DNA of 8,878 nucleotides from Bacillota bacterium (GCA_023387295.1 JAEWIG010000356.1:1-8878), one strand, 5' to 3'; counted from the first letter of the stretch, positions 1 to 6,975 are shown. Notes: generated by a model not told the origin, from the letters alone. A program made the numbers and translations.

Positions 1-82
1 GGATACCATAATACGCTTCTACCGGAACTTCCTTTTCACCCAATGAGTCTTTTTCAATTCTAAATTGATTCCTGTTTGTCAT
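1..82 (-). CDS. aspA: Aspartate ammonia-lyase (aspartase), N-terminal 27 residues only
   Basis: The gene runs off the left edge; only the first 27 codons are present. Aspartase converts L-aspartate to fumarate and ammonia in the cytoplasm. The visible protein contains FRIEKDSLGEKEVPVEAYYGI, which fits the conserved N-terminus of the aspartase/fumarase superfamily. The AYYGI ending points to aspartase, because class II fumarases usually have a tryptophan-glycine pair (LWGAQ, FWGAQ) there. Start choice: a GGAG lies at 92-95, abutting an in-frame ATG at 91 and 9 nt ahead of the ATG at 82, so 82 is preferred; starting at 91 would add three residues. It is divergent from the sensor kinase and on the same strand as the Dcu carriers, which handle its substrate and product. 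The active-site region lies outside the window, so the call rests on the N-terminus and context. Confidence 0.82.
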   Translation of the reverse strand, partial: MTNRNQFRIEKDSLGEKEVPVEAYYGI

Positions 83-91
83 TTTAGTCAT

Positions 92-95
92 CTCC
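92..95 (-). promoter_or_regulatory. Ribosome binding site deciding the aspA start
   Basis: GGAG on the minus strand directly touches the ATG at 91 but stands 9 nt from the ATG at 82. Normal Bacillus spacing (about 7-9 nt) favours the second start. Confidence 0.6.
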
Positions 96-125
96 ATATA
101 TATTATTTGCATGAAAAAGTTTTTC

Positions 126-155
126 AAAATACAACCATACTTATCAAAGTTGCAA
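126..155 (-). promoter_or_regulatory. Weak candidate promoter for aspA
   Basis: On the minus strand TTGCAA (150-155) is followed after 18 nt by TATTTT (126-131). Each hexamer matches the sigma-A consensus at four of six positions, and a start near 120 would leave a short leader before the ATG at 82. In such A+T-rich DNA this is weak evidence. Confidence 0.25.
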
Positions 156-272
156 ATACATACCTCACTGATAGCGGAAACAAACTCTGTTATCATGAAA
201 CTATTAAATCCTCACGCGCTACCAAGCATGATTACTTTAGTTCCACTACTGACTAATTCCGTTTCACCTTCC

Positions 273-290
273 TTGTGAAATACTTAACAT
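273..290. promoter_or_regulatory. Degenerate Rex/Fnr-like palindrome upstream of aspA
   Basis: TTGTGAA-ATAC-TTAACAT matches 12 of 14 defined positions of the Rex consensus TTGTGAA-N4-TTCACAA, and 9 of 10 of the Fnr/Crp-type TGTGA-N6-TCACA. It lies about 190 nt upstream of the aspA start and 260 nt upstream of the kinase. Its left arm is also part of an unrelated perfect repeat, TTTCAC (262-267) with GTGAAA (275-280). Weaker than the three other copies in this window. Confidence 0.35.
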
Positions 291-371
291 AAGTGTAAAT
301 AAGCTTGCTCTGTCAGAAACATCGGCAGACAAGTGAATTATTTATGTTGTCTTTATCATATATAGTTACCT

Positions 372-387
372 ACTGAAAACTACAAAA
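372..387 (-). promoter_or_regulatory. Direct repeat resembling a GlnL-type response-regulator site
   Basis: On the minus strand it reads TTTTGT-AGTT-TTCAGT, matching 10 of 12 bases of the direct repeat TTTTGT-N4-TTTTGT that I recall for the Bacillus subtilis GlnL regulator. The same AGTT spacer appears in the counterpart upstream of dcuC (TTTAGT-AGTT-TTTTGT, 7059-7074). It could serve aspA, the kinase operon, or both, being roughly 30 bp upstream of the kinase -35 box. Confidence 0.35.
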
Positions 388-417
388 AGTAACATATTAA
401 CTATCGTTTATACTAAA

Positions 418-446
418 TTGTCATAACTTTTCCATAATAATATAGA
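418..446 (+). promoter_or_regulatory. Sigma-A type promoter of the sensor kinase operon
   Basis: TTGTCA (418-423, five of six matches to TTGACA) is followed by a 17-nt spacer and TATAGA (441-446, four of six matches to TATAAT, keeping its first four bases TATA). Transcription would begin near 453, giving a leader of about 95 nt. Best promoter match in the window. Confidence 0.5.
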
Positions 447-486
447 TAAAAACTATTATAATTAAATAGTATAAATAAAATATTTT

Positions 487-504
487 GAAAGGAGGTTTCC
501 TTTC
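487..504 (+). promoter_or_regulatory. Hairpin covering a strong Shine-Dalgarno in the kinase leader
   Basis: GAAAGGA (487-493) pairs perfectly with TCCTTTC (498-504) around the loop GGTT. The left arm and loop contain AAAGGAGGT, the strongest ribosome binding sequence near the kinase, so the fold would hide it. A second small hairpin (452-457 with 465-470, 6 bp, 7-nt loop) lies at the predicted transcript start. A role in translational control is inferred. Confidence 0.45.
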
Positions 505-507
505 TAA

Positions 508-540
508 ATGAAGAAGAATCTTCGACTTGTTCACTTTTAA
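508..540 (+). CDS. Possible 10-residue leader peptide before the kinase
   Basis: The frame encodes MKKNLRLVHF and stops at 540, five bases before the first kinase ATG. The AAAGGAGG at 488-495 is 12 nt from this ATG, somewhat longer than usual. The frame differs from that of the kinase. It could be a translated leader coupled to the kinase or simply chance; no homology is known to me. The kinase frame itself is open upstream to 489 but holds no ATG, GTG or TTG there, so a longer kinase is not supported. Confidence 0.25.
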   Translation: MKKNLRLVHF

Positions 541-551
541 GGAAAATGAAA

Positions 552-1820
552 ATGAGGATAAAAATTATTAGCTACATTATTTTAGTGATTGCAGTCTGTC
601 TCGGAGGAGAATTTCAATTTTATCCAGTTAAAGAAGATGTACGCATTAGCTTTGGAACACCAGTATTTTTCTTTTTCCTTCTCTGGTCGAAACAACTAAA
701 ACCGATTCCAGCTGGTGCTATTGTTGGTATAGCAGTTGTTTTATTTCGCTCATTACTATCTGTTTTCGATAATGAACAATTAGCATGGACTGAAAGTCTT
801 CTTTATTATGCAAATGTCTCTTCTTTTTATTTTACTTTCGGAATATTTTTTCATCTTTTCAAGCCACTAAGGTTTTACAATCGTCCAATTATTATTGCTT
901 TTATTGGGATGGTAATTGAAGACATCTCTTTTGTTGCCTCAGTTTCATCTAGATATTTTTATATAGGCAAAATGGTTACACTTGAGACACTCCTTACAAT
1001 GTTTACAGTCAGCTTTTTCCGTAGTCTTTTTGTTTTGAGTATTTTTAGTTTTTTTCTTCTTCGCGAAGTAAATACCAAAAAGACAATCTACAGAAAGAAA
1101 AATGAGGAAATGCTCCTTCTTGTGTCAGATTTATATGTTGAAATGGTACAACTAGAAAAATCAATGAAGAATGCAGAAAATACAACGAAAGCTTGTTATG
1201 ATCTCTACCGTAATTTAATGAAAGATGATATTCATTATGCCAAAGCTGCACTATATATTGCTGGAGAAATCCACGAAATAAAAAAGGATCATCAAAGAAT
1301 CCATTCTGGATTGTCGAAGCTTAAAGTTAATAAGCTATCGGCAGATTTAATGGACATAGAAGAGATTATTAGTGTGGCAATTGAATCCAACAGACGACAT
1401 GCACAAAAGCTTAGAAAATCTATTAATTTTGATGTAAATATTTCAGGAGAACATCCACCTTACAATTGCTTTATTGTACTTTCTCTTATTAATAATCTGA
1501 TGACAAATTCAATCGAGGCTATTGAGAAGAAGGGAAATGTCTCTGTTTTAGTTGAAAGAAATGGAGAGGTTGCTAGTTTTCAGATACGAGATGACGGACC
1601 AGGGATCCCTATCGATAAACAAACATTAGTATTTGAACCTGGATATACAACTAAATATGACTCTTTAGGTGTTGCATCTAACGGAATCGGGCTATCCCAT
1701 ATAAAGGAAGTGATCGAGAGCTTAAACGGAGAAATCCAACTTCATTCCGATCAAAAGCGAAATAGTACAAGCTTTAATATTATTCTCCCTGTAAATAACA
1801 TAAATCAAATAATTAGGTGA
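552..1820 (+). CDS. Membrane sensor histidine kinase, GlnK/YcbA-like
   Basis: Sensor kinase of a two-component system, 422 residues from this start; B. subtilis GlnK is of similar size. Residues 1-175 contain about six hydrophobic segments (near 5-20, 34-46, 54-70, 82-104, 112-133, 146-171) with short loops, so the signal is probably sensed in or near the membrane. A coiled segment (about 180-215) leads to the phosphoacceptor region IAGEIHEIKKDH, with His241. The ATPase domain has an N box ending at Asn319 (NNLMTNSIEAI), a G1 box DDGPGIP (347-353) and a G2 box NGIGLS (377-382), so it looks catalytically intact. Start choice: AAGGA at 539-543 is 8 nt from the ATG at 552 but only 2 nt from the in-frame ATG at 546; the latter would add two residues. 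The regulator follows 6 nt after the stop. GlnK senses glutamine supply in B. subtilis; here the neighbours suggest an aspartate, dicarboxylate or amide signal (inference). Confidence 0.85.
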   Translation: MRIKIISYIILVIAVCLGGEFQFYPVKEDVRISFGTPVFFFFLLWSKQLKPIPAGAIVGIAVVLFRSLLSVFDNEQLAWTESLLYYANVSSFYFTFGIFFHLFKPLRFYNRPIIIAFIGMVIEDISFVASVSSRYFYIGKMVTLETLLTMFTVSFFRSLFVLSIFSFFLLREVNTKKTIYRKKNEEMLLLVSDLYVEMVQLEKSMKNAENTTKACYDLYRNLMKDDIHYAKAALYIAGEIHEIKKDHQRIHSGLSKLKVNKLSADLMDIEEIISVAIESNRRHAQKLRKSINFDVNISGEHPPYNCFIVLSLINNLMTNSIEAIEKKGNVSVLVERNGEVASFQIRDDGPGIPIDKQTLVFEPGYTTKYDSLGVASNGIGLSHIKEVIESLNGEIQLHSDQKRNSTSFNIILPVNNINQIIR

Positions 1821-1826
1821 TAGAAT

Positions 1827-2792
1827 ATGAAATTTTTTATTGTAGACGATTCCCCTGCAATTAGAGCTATGTTATCTGAGATTATTATTTCTGAAGGTCT
1901 AGGTACTGTTGAAGGTGAAGCAGAGGATGGAATTAAAGTAAACTACGAACTTTTATGCAATAAAGAAATTGACATCTTACTTATCGATTTATTAATGAAA
2001 GAAAGAGATGGTCTAGAAACGATTAGAACAGTTACCCCCTCGTTCAAAGGAAAAGTAATTATGATTTCTCAAATTGATCAAAAGGATACGATTGCAGAAG
2101 CATACTTACTTGGAATTGATCATTTTATAACAAAGCCAATAAATAAATACGAAGTTATTAGCGTAATTCAAAATGAGACAAAGAATTATTTACAAGAGAA
2201 ATCCATTGCAAATATTCAACAGTCATTAATATCGCTAACTAGCTTTCATCCTGGAACCACTGTAAAAAAACAAATCGAGCCTAATACTTTTATAACGACT
2301 AAGCCTAATCATGAAGTACATACATCTGGTATAATCCATAACGGAAATAATATTTTAATGGATTTAGGAATTATCGGTGATAGTGGCTATTCTGACTTAT
2401 TGAATATTATTGAATACTTATTTAAATTAGAAAATAATTGTGAAACAAAATTTCAATTTCCTTCTTTAAAAGAGCTTTTCGAGCAAGTTGCTATGGAGCA
2501 GTGTCATTCAACCAATAAAAAGGGCTGTGTTAAAAAGGAAGCAAAGGCAAGTGAACAAAGGGTTCGAAGAGCTATTCACCAGGCATTTAATAATCTTGCT
2601 TCCATTGGATTAACTGACTATGGAAATCCTATATTTGAAAATTATGCATCAAAGTTTTTTGATTTCTCCCAAGTGAGAATGAAAATGTTAGAATTAGATG
2701 GTAAAGCAAAATATAATACTCCATGCAGGTTGAACATTAGAAAATTTATTGAAGTGTTTTATTTAGAAGCTAAAGAATCGATGATTGAATAG
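1827..2792 (+). CDS. Response regulator with YcbB-type output domain, GlnL-like
   Basis: Cytoplasmic DNA-binding partner of the preceding kinase, 321 residues. Residues 1-120 form a receiver domain with the acidic pair Asp7-Asp8, phosphorylation site Asp54 (LLIDLLM), the switch residue Ser81 and Lys103 (ITKP). After a linker, residues about 150-318 resemble the YcbB output domain of B. subtilis GlnL, including DLGIIGDSGYSDLL and a basic helical stretch EQRVRRAIHQAFNNL. This domain is not one of the common OmpR, NarL or LytTR types. The ribosome binding sequence AGGTGA overlaps the kinase stop, and the 6-nt gap implies co-translation. Candidate targets are dcuA, dcuC and aspA, whose upstream regions share a TTTTGTAG element. 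A two-way terminator follows at 2905-2952. Being an orthologue of GlnL in function is not shown, so no symbol is assigned. Confidence 0.88.
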   Translation: MKFFIVDDSPAIRAMLSEIIISEGLGTVEGEAEDGIKVNYELLCNKEIDILLIDLLMKERDGLETIRTVTPSFKGKVIMISQIDQKDTIAEAYLLGIDHFITKPINKYEVISVIQNETKNYLQEKSIANIQQSLISLTSFHPGTTVKKQIEPNTFITTKPNHEVHTSGIIHNGNNILMDLGIIGDSGYSDLLNIIEYLFKLENNCETKFQFPSLKELFEQVAMEQCHSTNKKGCVKKEAKASEQRVRRAIHQAFNNLASIGLTDYGNPIFENYASKFFDFSQVRMKMLELDGKAKYNTPCRLNIRKFIEVFYLEAKESMIE

Positions 2793-2827
2793 GGAAGTAA
2801 TAGATCTCGAATACTTAAGTCTGAGGT

Positions 2828-2851
2828 TACTTGTGAATAATTTCACAAGTA
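2828..2851. promoter_or_regulatory. Perfect Rex/Fnr operator between convergent genes
   Basis: The core TTGTGAATAATTTCACAA (2831-2848) matches the Rex consensus TTGTGAA-W4-TTCACAA at every position and also satisfies the Fnr/Crp-type TGTGA-N6-TCACA. The palindrome has 10-bp arms (2828-2837 and 2842-2851). It is the best copy in the window, yet lies 36 bp after the regulator stop and well beyond the abgA stop. Its right arm includes TTCACA (2842-2847), a five-of-six match to a -35 box, with TGTAAA 17 nt on (2865-2870) or TAAAAT 19 nt on (2867-2872). It could therefore control a rightward short transcript. Rex and Fnr cannot be told apart by sequence alone here. Confidence 0.55.
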
Positions 2852-2860
2852 TTCCTGTCT

Positions 2861-2882
2861 AGTATGTAAAATATTACATACT
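2861..2882. repeat. 9-bp inverted repeat after the orphan redox operator
   Basis: AGTATGTAA (2861-2869) and TTACATACT (2874-2882) are perfect complements around a 4-nt loop, followed by a short T run. Read rightward it is a weak terminator-like hairpin for the regulator gene; it also covers the possible -10 region of the promoter noted at the operator. Low G+C makes the hairpin weak as RNA. Confidence 0.45.
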
Positions 2883-2904
2883 TTTACTGAAAAGATCATC
2901 AAAA

Positions 2905-2952
2905 TACAGGGTGATTGCTATTATCTTTTTTAATAATAGCAATCACCCTGTA
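2905..2952. terminator. Two-way transcription terminator, 20-bp perfect stem
   Basis: The arms 2905-2924 and 2933-2952 are perfectly complementary over 20 bp with an 8-nt loop (CTTTTTTA). The outer half of the stem is moderately G+C-rich (CAGGGTGATTGC). It sits between the convergent regulator gene and abgA, 16 nt past the abgA stop, and is expected to end both transcripts. The flanking U tracts are imperfect in both directions. Confidence 0.8.
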
Positions 2953-2968
2953 ACTGTTTATATTATTA

Positions 2969-4273
2969 TTAGTTTTCCCCTAAAATTTTCATAACCGACA
3001 AAGCATTTAATTTTACACCTGCTGCCAATGCAGCTTCATCAAAGTCAAAATAATTGTCATGATGACCAGCCGTTCGATCAGCACCAAGCATATAATACGT
3101 TCCTTTACCACCATTTTTCTGAACGGTTGTCATTAAATGAGCGTAGTCTTCTGCAGCACCAAAATCTTGATAGTCCACAATATTCTTAATAAAGTCAATT
3201 TGTTCAGCTGACTCTCTAAGAACTTTAGCTACCTCCATATCACTTTGCCCACTAGTTGTACCACCCACTACTTTAATTTCATAAGTGACATCATACATCT
3301 TCGCTGCTGCTTCTGCCATTCTTTTTACTTCATCAACCATATAACTATCAATTTCACTTGTTTCTCCACGAGTTTCCAATTTAATAATACTATTTGGAGG
3401 AAGAATGTTTCTTCCTTGTCCAGCTTGCATAACTCCAACATTGATTCTTGAAGCTCCATCACCATGACGAGAGATTGCATGCATATTCAATGCCGCAGTT
3501 GCTGCAGCGAGTAAAGCATTTTTTCCTTCTTGAGGGGCTGCACCTGCATGAGCTGGCTTTCCATGAAAAGTTATATCTAATTTAGTTGTAGCTAAAAATT
3601 TCCCCGTAGCACAGATGAAGTCTCCACTATACTTTGCTTTAAATCCTATATGTCCTCCAATGATATAATCAACATCATCTACGACACCAGCTTCAACCAT
3701 AGCCCGTGCTCCTCGCACACCTTCCTCACCTGGTTGGAAAATAAATCTCACTTTTCCTCGTAATTCATCTTTCATAGAAGCAAGCAATTCCGCAGTACCC
3801 AAACCAATTGTCATATGGCCATCATGACCACATGCATGCATGGCTCCTGAATTTTTTGATGAAAAACCTTCCCTGAATGGACGATGGCTTTCTACTTCAA
3901 CTTCCTGAATGTCATTTGAGTCCATATCAAAACGAAGAGCAACTACTGGTCCATCTCCGCAATCTAGTTCAGCAACAACGCCGGTCTTTCCTCCTTCCAT
4001 TTGTGATACAAGTTCCTTATCAGCACCTTGCTCTATCGCTCTTTCCATTTCCTTTTTTAATCTATCTGGCTCTGGAACTCCCATCATCGCTTCTTCTGCA
4101 ATCACTTCGGACCCGTATTTAATCGTGTAACCCCATTCCTTCAAATACTTAATTAATTTAGACGCACTGCGAAACTCTGTCCATGCTGGCTCTGGATACT
4201 GATGAAAATCACGGCGATACCCTACTAGTTTTTTTTCAATCGCACTTATTTTTTCTTGAAAATTACTTATCAT
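2969..4273 (-). CDS. abgA: M20 amidohydrolase, AbgA-like (p-aminobenzoyl-glutamate hydrolase subunit A type)
   Basis: Metal-dependent amidohydrolase of peptidase family M20D, 434 residues; E. coli AbgA has 436. N-terminal signature RRDFHQYPEPA (20-30), an AbgA-like insertion around 58-95 (MMGVPEPD through GGKTGVV), DMD (116-118), the metal-binding HACGHDGH (146-153), QPGEEG (180-185), GGHIG (206-210), PAHAG (240-244), and a C-terminal AGHHDNYFDFDE. By family analogy the metal ligands are Cys148, His150, Glu184, His208 and His404 or His405. AbgA cleaves p-aminobenzoyl-glutamate together with AbgB; no AbgB or AbgT is visible here, so the substrate may be another N-acyl or aminoacyl conjugate of glutamate or aspartate (inference). 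Start choice: GGAGG (4283-4287) abuts the ATG at 4282 and is 9 nt from the ATG at 4273. Its start overlaps the end of the hyuC-like gene by 11 nt, implying translational coupling. Confidence 0.88.
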   Translation of the reverse strand: MISNFQEKISAIEKKLVGYRRDFHQYPEPAWTEFRSASKLIKYLKEWGYTIKYGSEVIAEEAMMGVPEPDRLKKEMERAIEQGADKELVSQMEGGKTGVVAELDCGDGPVVALRFDMDSNDIQEVEVESHRPFREGFSSKNSGAMHACGHDGHMTIGLGTAELLASMKDELRGKVRFIFQPGEEGVRGARAMVEAGVVDDVDYIIGGHIGFKAKYSGDFICATGKFLATTKLDITFHGKPAHAGAAPQEGKNALLAAATAALNMHAISRHGDGASRINVGVMQAGQGRNILPPNSIIKLETRGETSEIDSYMVDEVKRMAEAAAKMYDVTYEIKVVGGTTSGQSDMEVAKVLRESAEQIDFIKNIVDYQDFGAAEDYAHLMTTVQKNGGKGTYYMLGADRTAGHHDNYFDFDEAALAAGVKLNALSVMKILGEN

Positions 4274-5531
4274 CGCATTCATCCTCCATTGCTAATTTAT
4301 ACAAGCTGGCGAATAATACATCTGCACCCTTACAAATATCTTCCATTTCCGTAAACTCTTTAGTGTTGTGACTGACACCATCAACACTTGGAACAAAGAT
4401 CATACCTACATCAGTAATCGGAACCAAATTCATCGCATCATGACCTGCACCACTATGCATGATTTTATAAGGATAACCTAATGATTCAGTAGCTTCTTGA
4501 ATCGCATTAATAATTTTGGAAGACAATTGAACAGGAATATCATCTATAAGCAATTCGGTTTCAATAAGTAAATTTCTCCTAATAGCTACTTCTTTGATTG
4601 AATCTAGGAATAATCTATATGCTTTACTTTTTTCATTCGTATCAATATCACGAATATCAACTAGTAATGTGGCTTTCCCAGGAATAACATTCATTGCTCC
4701 CGGAGTTACTTGAACATCCCCTACTGTTCCCACAGTATGCCTTCCTGCTTCATCGCTCGCGATTCTTTCAAGAGCAAGAATGATTTCACTAGCTGCAGCT
4801 AGTGCATCCTTTCGCATGCTCATAGGTGTATTACCCGAATGGTCTGCTTTCCCTTCAATATTAATTCTCATTCTTGTTGGGGCAGCTATCGACGTAACAA
4901 TCCCAATAGGTTTATTCTCAGCTTCAAGTACAGGACCTTGTTCAATGTGTAATTCTATAAATGCATGATAATCACCAGGATATTTGATTACATCACCCAA
5001 TTTATCTGGCTTAAATCCAGCTGTTGACAGTGCATCATAAAAAGAAATACCTTTTTTATCCTTTAATGACTTGATTTTTTCAATGGTGAGTGATCCTCTC
5101 ATACATTTACTTCCGACAGTAGCAGTAAGAAATCTACTTGATTCCTCAGCAGTAAAATTAATTACTTCTATTGGGCGTAAAGTCTCGATTCCCTCATCAT
5201 TTAACATCCTTATCGCTTCAAGAGCCGTAATTACTCCTGCAATACCATCGTAGTTTCCCCCTTCTGGGACAGTATCAAGATGAGAACCTATCAAAACAGG
5301 AGTTAAATCTTTCTTTCCTTCTCTTCGACCAATTGTATTACCAACCGCATCTATTTTTACAGTTAATCCGGCCTTTTCCATTTTACTTATCAAGTATTTT
5401 CGACTATCCATATCTTCCTTAGATAATGCGAGTCTTGTGACACCTCCTTGTGGTAGTTCACCAAAACATGCAACTGCTTCTATATCTTCTTTTATCCTAG
5501 CCCGTGATGCTTGCATTATGGTCGATTGCAT
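4263..5531 (-). CDS. M20 Zn-dependent amidase, N-carbamoyl-L-amino-acid hydrolase / allantoate amidohydrolase family
   Basis: Cytoplasmic binuclear metal amidase of the HyuC/AmaB/AllC group, 422 residues (the family is usually about 410-420). Visible motifs: IGSHLDTVPEGGNYDGIAGV (81-100) with metal ligands His84 and Asp95, FTAEESSRF (126-134) with Glu129/Glu130, ELHIEQGP (193-200) with His195, KADHSGNTPM (228-237), NVIPG (281-285), DIR (292-294; the Arg likely holds a substrate carboxylate), GAGHDA (361-366), and SHNTKE with His388. The family hydrolyses N-carbamoyl amino acids, allantoate or ureidoglycine; no allantoin pathway genes are nearby, so an N-carbamoyl or N-acyl amino acid is more likely (inference). 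The usual EEGSRF reads EESSRF here. Ribosome binding site GAGGTGG lies 6 nt ahead of the ATG. It follows dcuC by 90 bp and overlaps abgA. Confidence 0.85.
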   Translation of the reverse strand: MQSTIMQASRARIKEDIEAVACFGELPQGGVTRLALSKEDMDSRKYLISKMEKAGLTVKIDAVGNTIGRREGKKDLTPVLIGSHLDTVPEGGNYDGIAGVITALEAIRMLNDEGIETLRPIEVINFTAEESSRFLTATVGSKCMRGSLTIEKIKSLKDKKGISFYDALSTAGFKPDKLGDVIKYPGDYHAFIELHIEQGPVLEAENKPIGIVTSIAAPTRMRINIEGKADHSGNTPMSMRKDALAAASEIILALERIASDEAGRHTVGTVGDVQVTPGAMNVIPGKATLLVDIRDIDTNEKSKAYRLFLDSIKEVAIRRNLLIETELLIDDIPVQLSSKIINAIQEATESLGYPYKIMHSGAGHDAMNLVPITDVGMIFVPSVDGVSHNTKEFTEMEDICKGADVLFASLYKLAMEDECDDK

Positions 5532-5581
5532 TGTAGTCCACCTCGTATTCTATTTTTATTTCCTTGGAATTGGCATATATC

Positions 5582-5599
5582 AAACAGTCAATACTGTTT
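5582..5599 (-). repeat. Intercistronic hairpin between dcuC and the hyuC-like gene
   Basis: AAACAGT and ACTGTTT form a perfect 7-bp stem with a 4-nt loop in the 90-bp gap. Only TTT follows on the transcript, so it is unlikely to be a full terminator; it may stabilise or mark a processing point between the carrier and enzyme messages (inference). Confidence 0.4.
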
Positions 5600-5621
5600 C
5601 TGAATTCTGCTGTATAGGATG

Positions 5622-6872
5622 TTATAAAAGGATAAACATCGATACGATAGCAGCAATGATCATACCTGGTGCATTACGCTTAGCTAGAACCATTGGGTTA
5701 ACTTTTGCGATTCCAGCACATACTACAGTTGCTCCGCAAATCGGCGACATTGTTCTTCCTAATGCACCACCAAGTGCAGCAATACTACCCATATTTTCAA
5801 TTTCAATCCCGAATTGTGCAGCATATGGTGTTACAGCTTCGTTAAAGGCAAATGCTGCCGCATCTCCAGATCCACTTACGACACCTAATAAAAACGGTCC
5901 AAATGTAGCAGCTATGTTAACAATTGAAGGTGTATTGACCATCGCCTCAATAAAGCTGTCAACTATTCCGATTGCATTTAATCCTCCTACAAATACGGAA
6001 GCAGCGATAATAATACCCATAATATCTCCGTATGATTTACCCATTCCATCAAAAAATGATTTGGTAATATGTTGTATGTTCTTTCTAGTCACAACCATCG
6101 CTATAATTACACCGATTATCATTGCATGAGGTATACCCATTTCTAAAGCTGGTAAGACACTGTTACCAAGGACAAGAATAACAACTGGAATCACTGGGAC
6201 AATTGCTCGGATAAAACTAACTTTCTCAAGTTTTTCAATATTATGTTCATTAGAAACAAATCCTTTATGCTCCTTGAAAATAAAAGCAATAACTCCTAAA
6301 CTTATTGCTCCAATAAGTCCTGAAACAATTGTTGCAGTTGAGTGTACACCAATTACACTCATTGCATCTGTACCTGCTATTTCTGCAATAAAAGGATTGT
6401 GCGAAAGTCCTGGACTTAACATACTACCAAAAGTTCCCGCTAAGACGGCAGCACCAGCAATTCCTGGATGAACCCCTACACCAATTAATAAAGGAATAAA
6501 TACTGCTCCTACAGCTGCAGCGGTTCCAGCAGCACTTGGTAAAGCAATATTTATTAAGAATGTTGCCATTACAGCACCTGGAATTAAGAAAACACCAACT
6601 TTTTGCAATCCTCCAGATACTAAATTGATCATGTGTTTATCACATTCTGTTAACTTCATAACAAAAGCAAAGCCCATTACTGATAATATTGCTTGAATTA
6701 ATCCTCCAGTAATCATGCGGTCTGCAAATGCATCAAAGGCTGCCAATGGAGTTCCAGCTATCGTTGCCATTAATAGACCAGCAGCAATTAGAACCAACCT
6801 AGCTTCAACACTTTTAACCAAAAAATAAACAGAAGCTACAATAACTACAATTCCAATAATAGTCATTAACAT
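5622..6872 (-). CDS. dcuC: C4-dicarboxylate carrier of the DcuC family
   Basis: Integral membrane protein, 416 residues, with about 10-12 hydrophobic segments over its whole length. Members exchange or export C4-dicarboxylates such as succinate and fumarate during anaerobic growth. Conserved features: a glycine- and serine-rich re-entrant-like segment LPSAAGTAAAVGAVFIPLL (111-129), GTFGSMLSPGLSHNP (146-160), and in the second half GVVSGSGDAAAFAFNE (330-345) and ALGRTMSPICGATVV (370-384), suggesting two inverted halves. Start choice: GGGAGG (6880-6885) is 7 nt from the ATG at 6872; an in-frame ATG at 6902 has no ribosome binding site. It is first in an operon with two M20 amidohydrolases, so the carrier may bring in their amide substrate rather than plain succinate (inference). 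More distant from E. coli DcuC than the neighbouring carrier is from DcuA. Confidence 0.82.
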   Translation of the reverse strand: MLMTIIGIVVIVASVYFLVKSVEARLVLIAAGLLMATIAGTPLAAFDAFADRMITGGLIQAILSVMGFAFVMKLTECDKHMINLVSGGLQKVGVFLIPGAVMATFLINIALPSAAGTAAAVGAVFIPLLIGVGVHPGIAGAAVLAGTFGSMLSPGLSHNPFIAEIAGTDAMSVIGVHSTATIVSGLIGAISLGVIAFIFKEHKGFVSNEHNIEKLEKVSFIRAIVPVIPVVILVLGNSVLPALEMGIPHAMIIGVIIAMVVTRKNIQHITKSFFDGMGKSYGDIMGIIIAASVFVGGLNAIGIVDSFIEAMVNTPSIVNIAATFGPFLLGVVSGSGDAAAFAFNEAVTPYAAQFGIEIENMGSIAALGGALGRTMSPICGATVVCAGIAKVNPMVLAKRNAPGMIIAAIVSMFILL

Positions 6873-6975
6873 AAAAATACCTCCCATTATGATCCATTTC
6901 ATAAAACAAAGATATAAATGTAGCTAATAGTAAAATAAATAGAGTTTAAAAGTTATTTTTCCGATTCGCCCCCTT

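Larger units (their letters stand above)
92..545. other. Divergent control region between aspA and the sensor kinase
   Basis: About 450 bp, very A+T-rich, without a convincing protein gene. It holds a weak candidate aspA promoter, a degenerate Rex/Fnr-like site (273-290), a direct repeat resembling a GlnL site (372-387), a promoter for the kinase (418-446), and a kinase leader with two hairpins and a 10-codon frame (452-540). The stretch 160-260 shows nothing I can assign. A 63-codon frame at 65-256 on the plus strand lacks a good ribosome binding site and overlaps the aspA start in antisense. Confidence 0.7.

Noticed and set aside
65..256. 63-codon plus-strand reading frame near the left edge
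   Set aside because: It overlaps the aspA start in antisense, has no good ribosome binding site and reads as low-quality protein in non-coding A+T-rich DNA.
489..551. Upstream extension of the kinase frame
   Set aside because: The frame is open back to 489 but has no ATG, GTG or TTG codon before 546.
2828..2952. Three consecutive palindromes read as a CRISPR or tandem repeat array
   Set aside because: The three inverted repeats differ in sequence and length; there are no repeated units or spacers.
2861..2952. Homologue of the Rex-controlled small RNA RoxS
   Set aside because: The C-rich single-stranded core expected for RoxS is absent; at most an unrelated small RNA is possible.
5437..6129. 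230-codon plus-strand reading frame
   Set aside because: It is antisense to dcuC and the hyuC-like gene, which both have clear family motifs and ribosome binding sites; the frame is a shadow of their codon bias.
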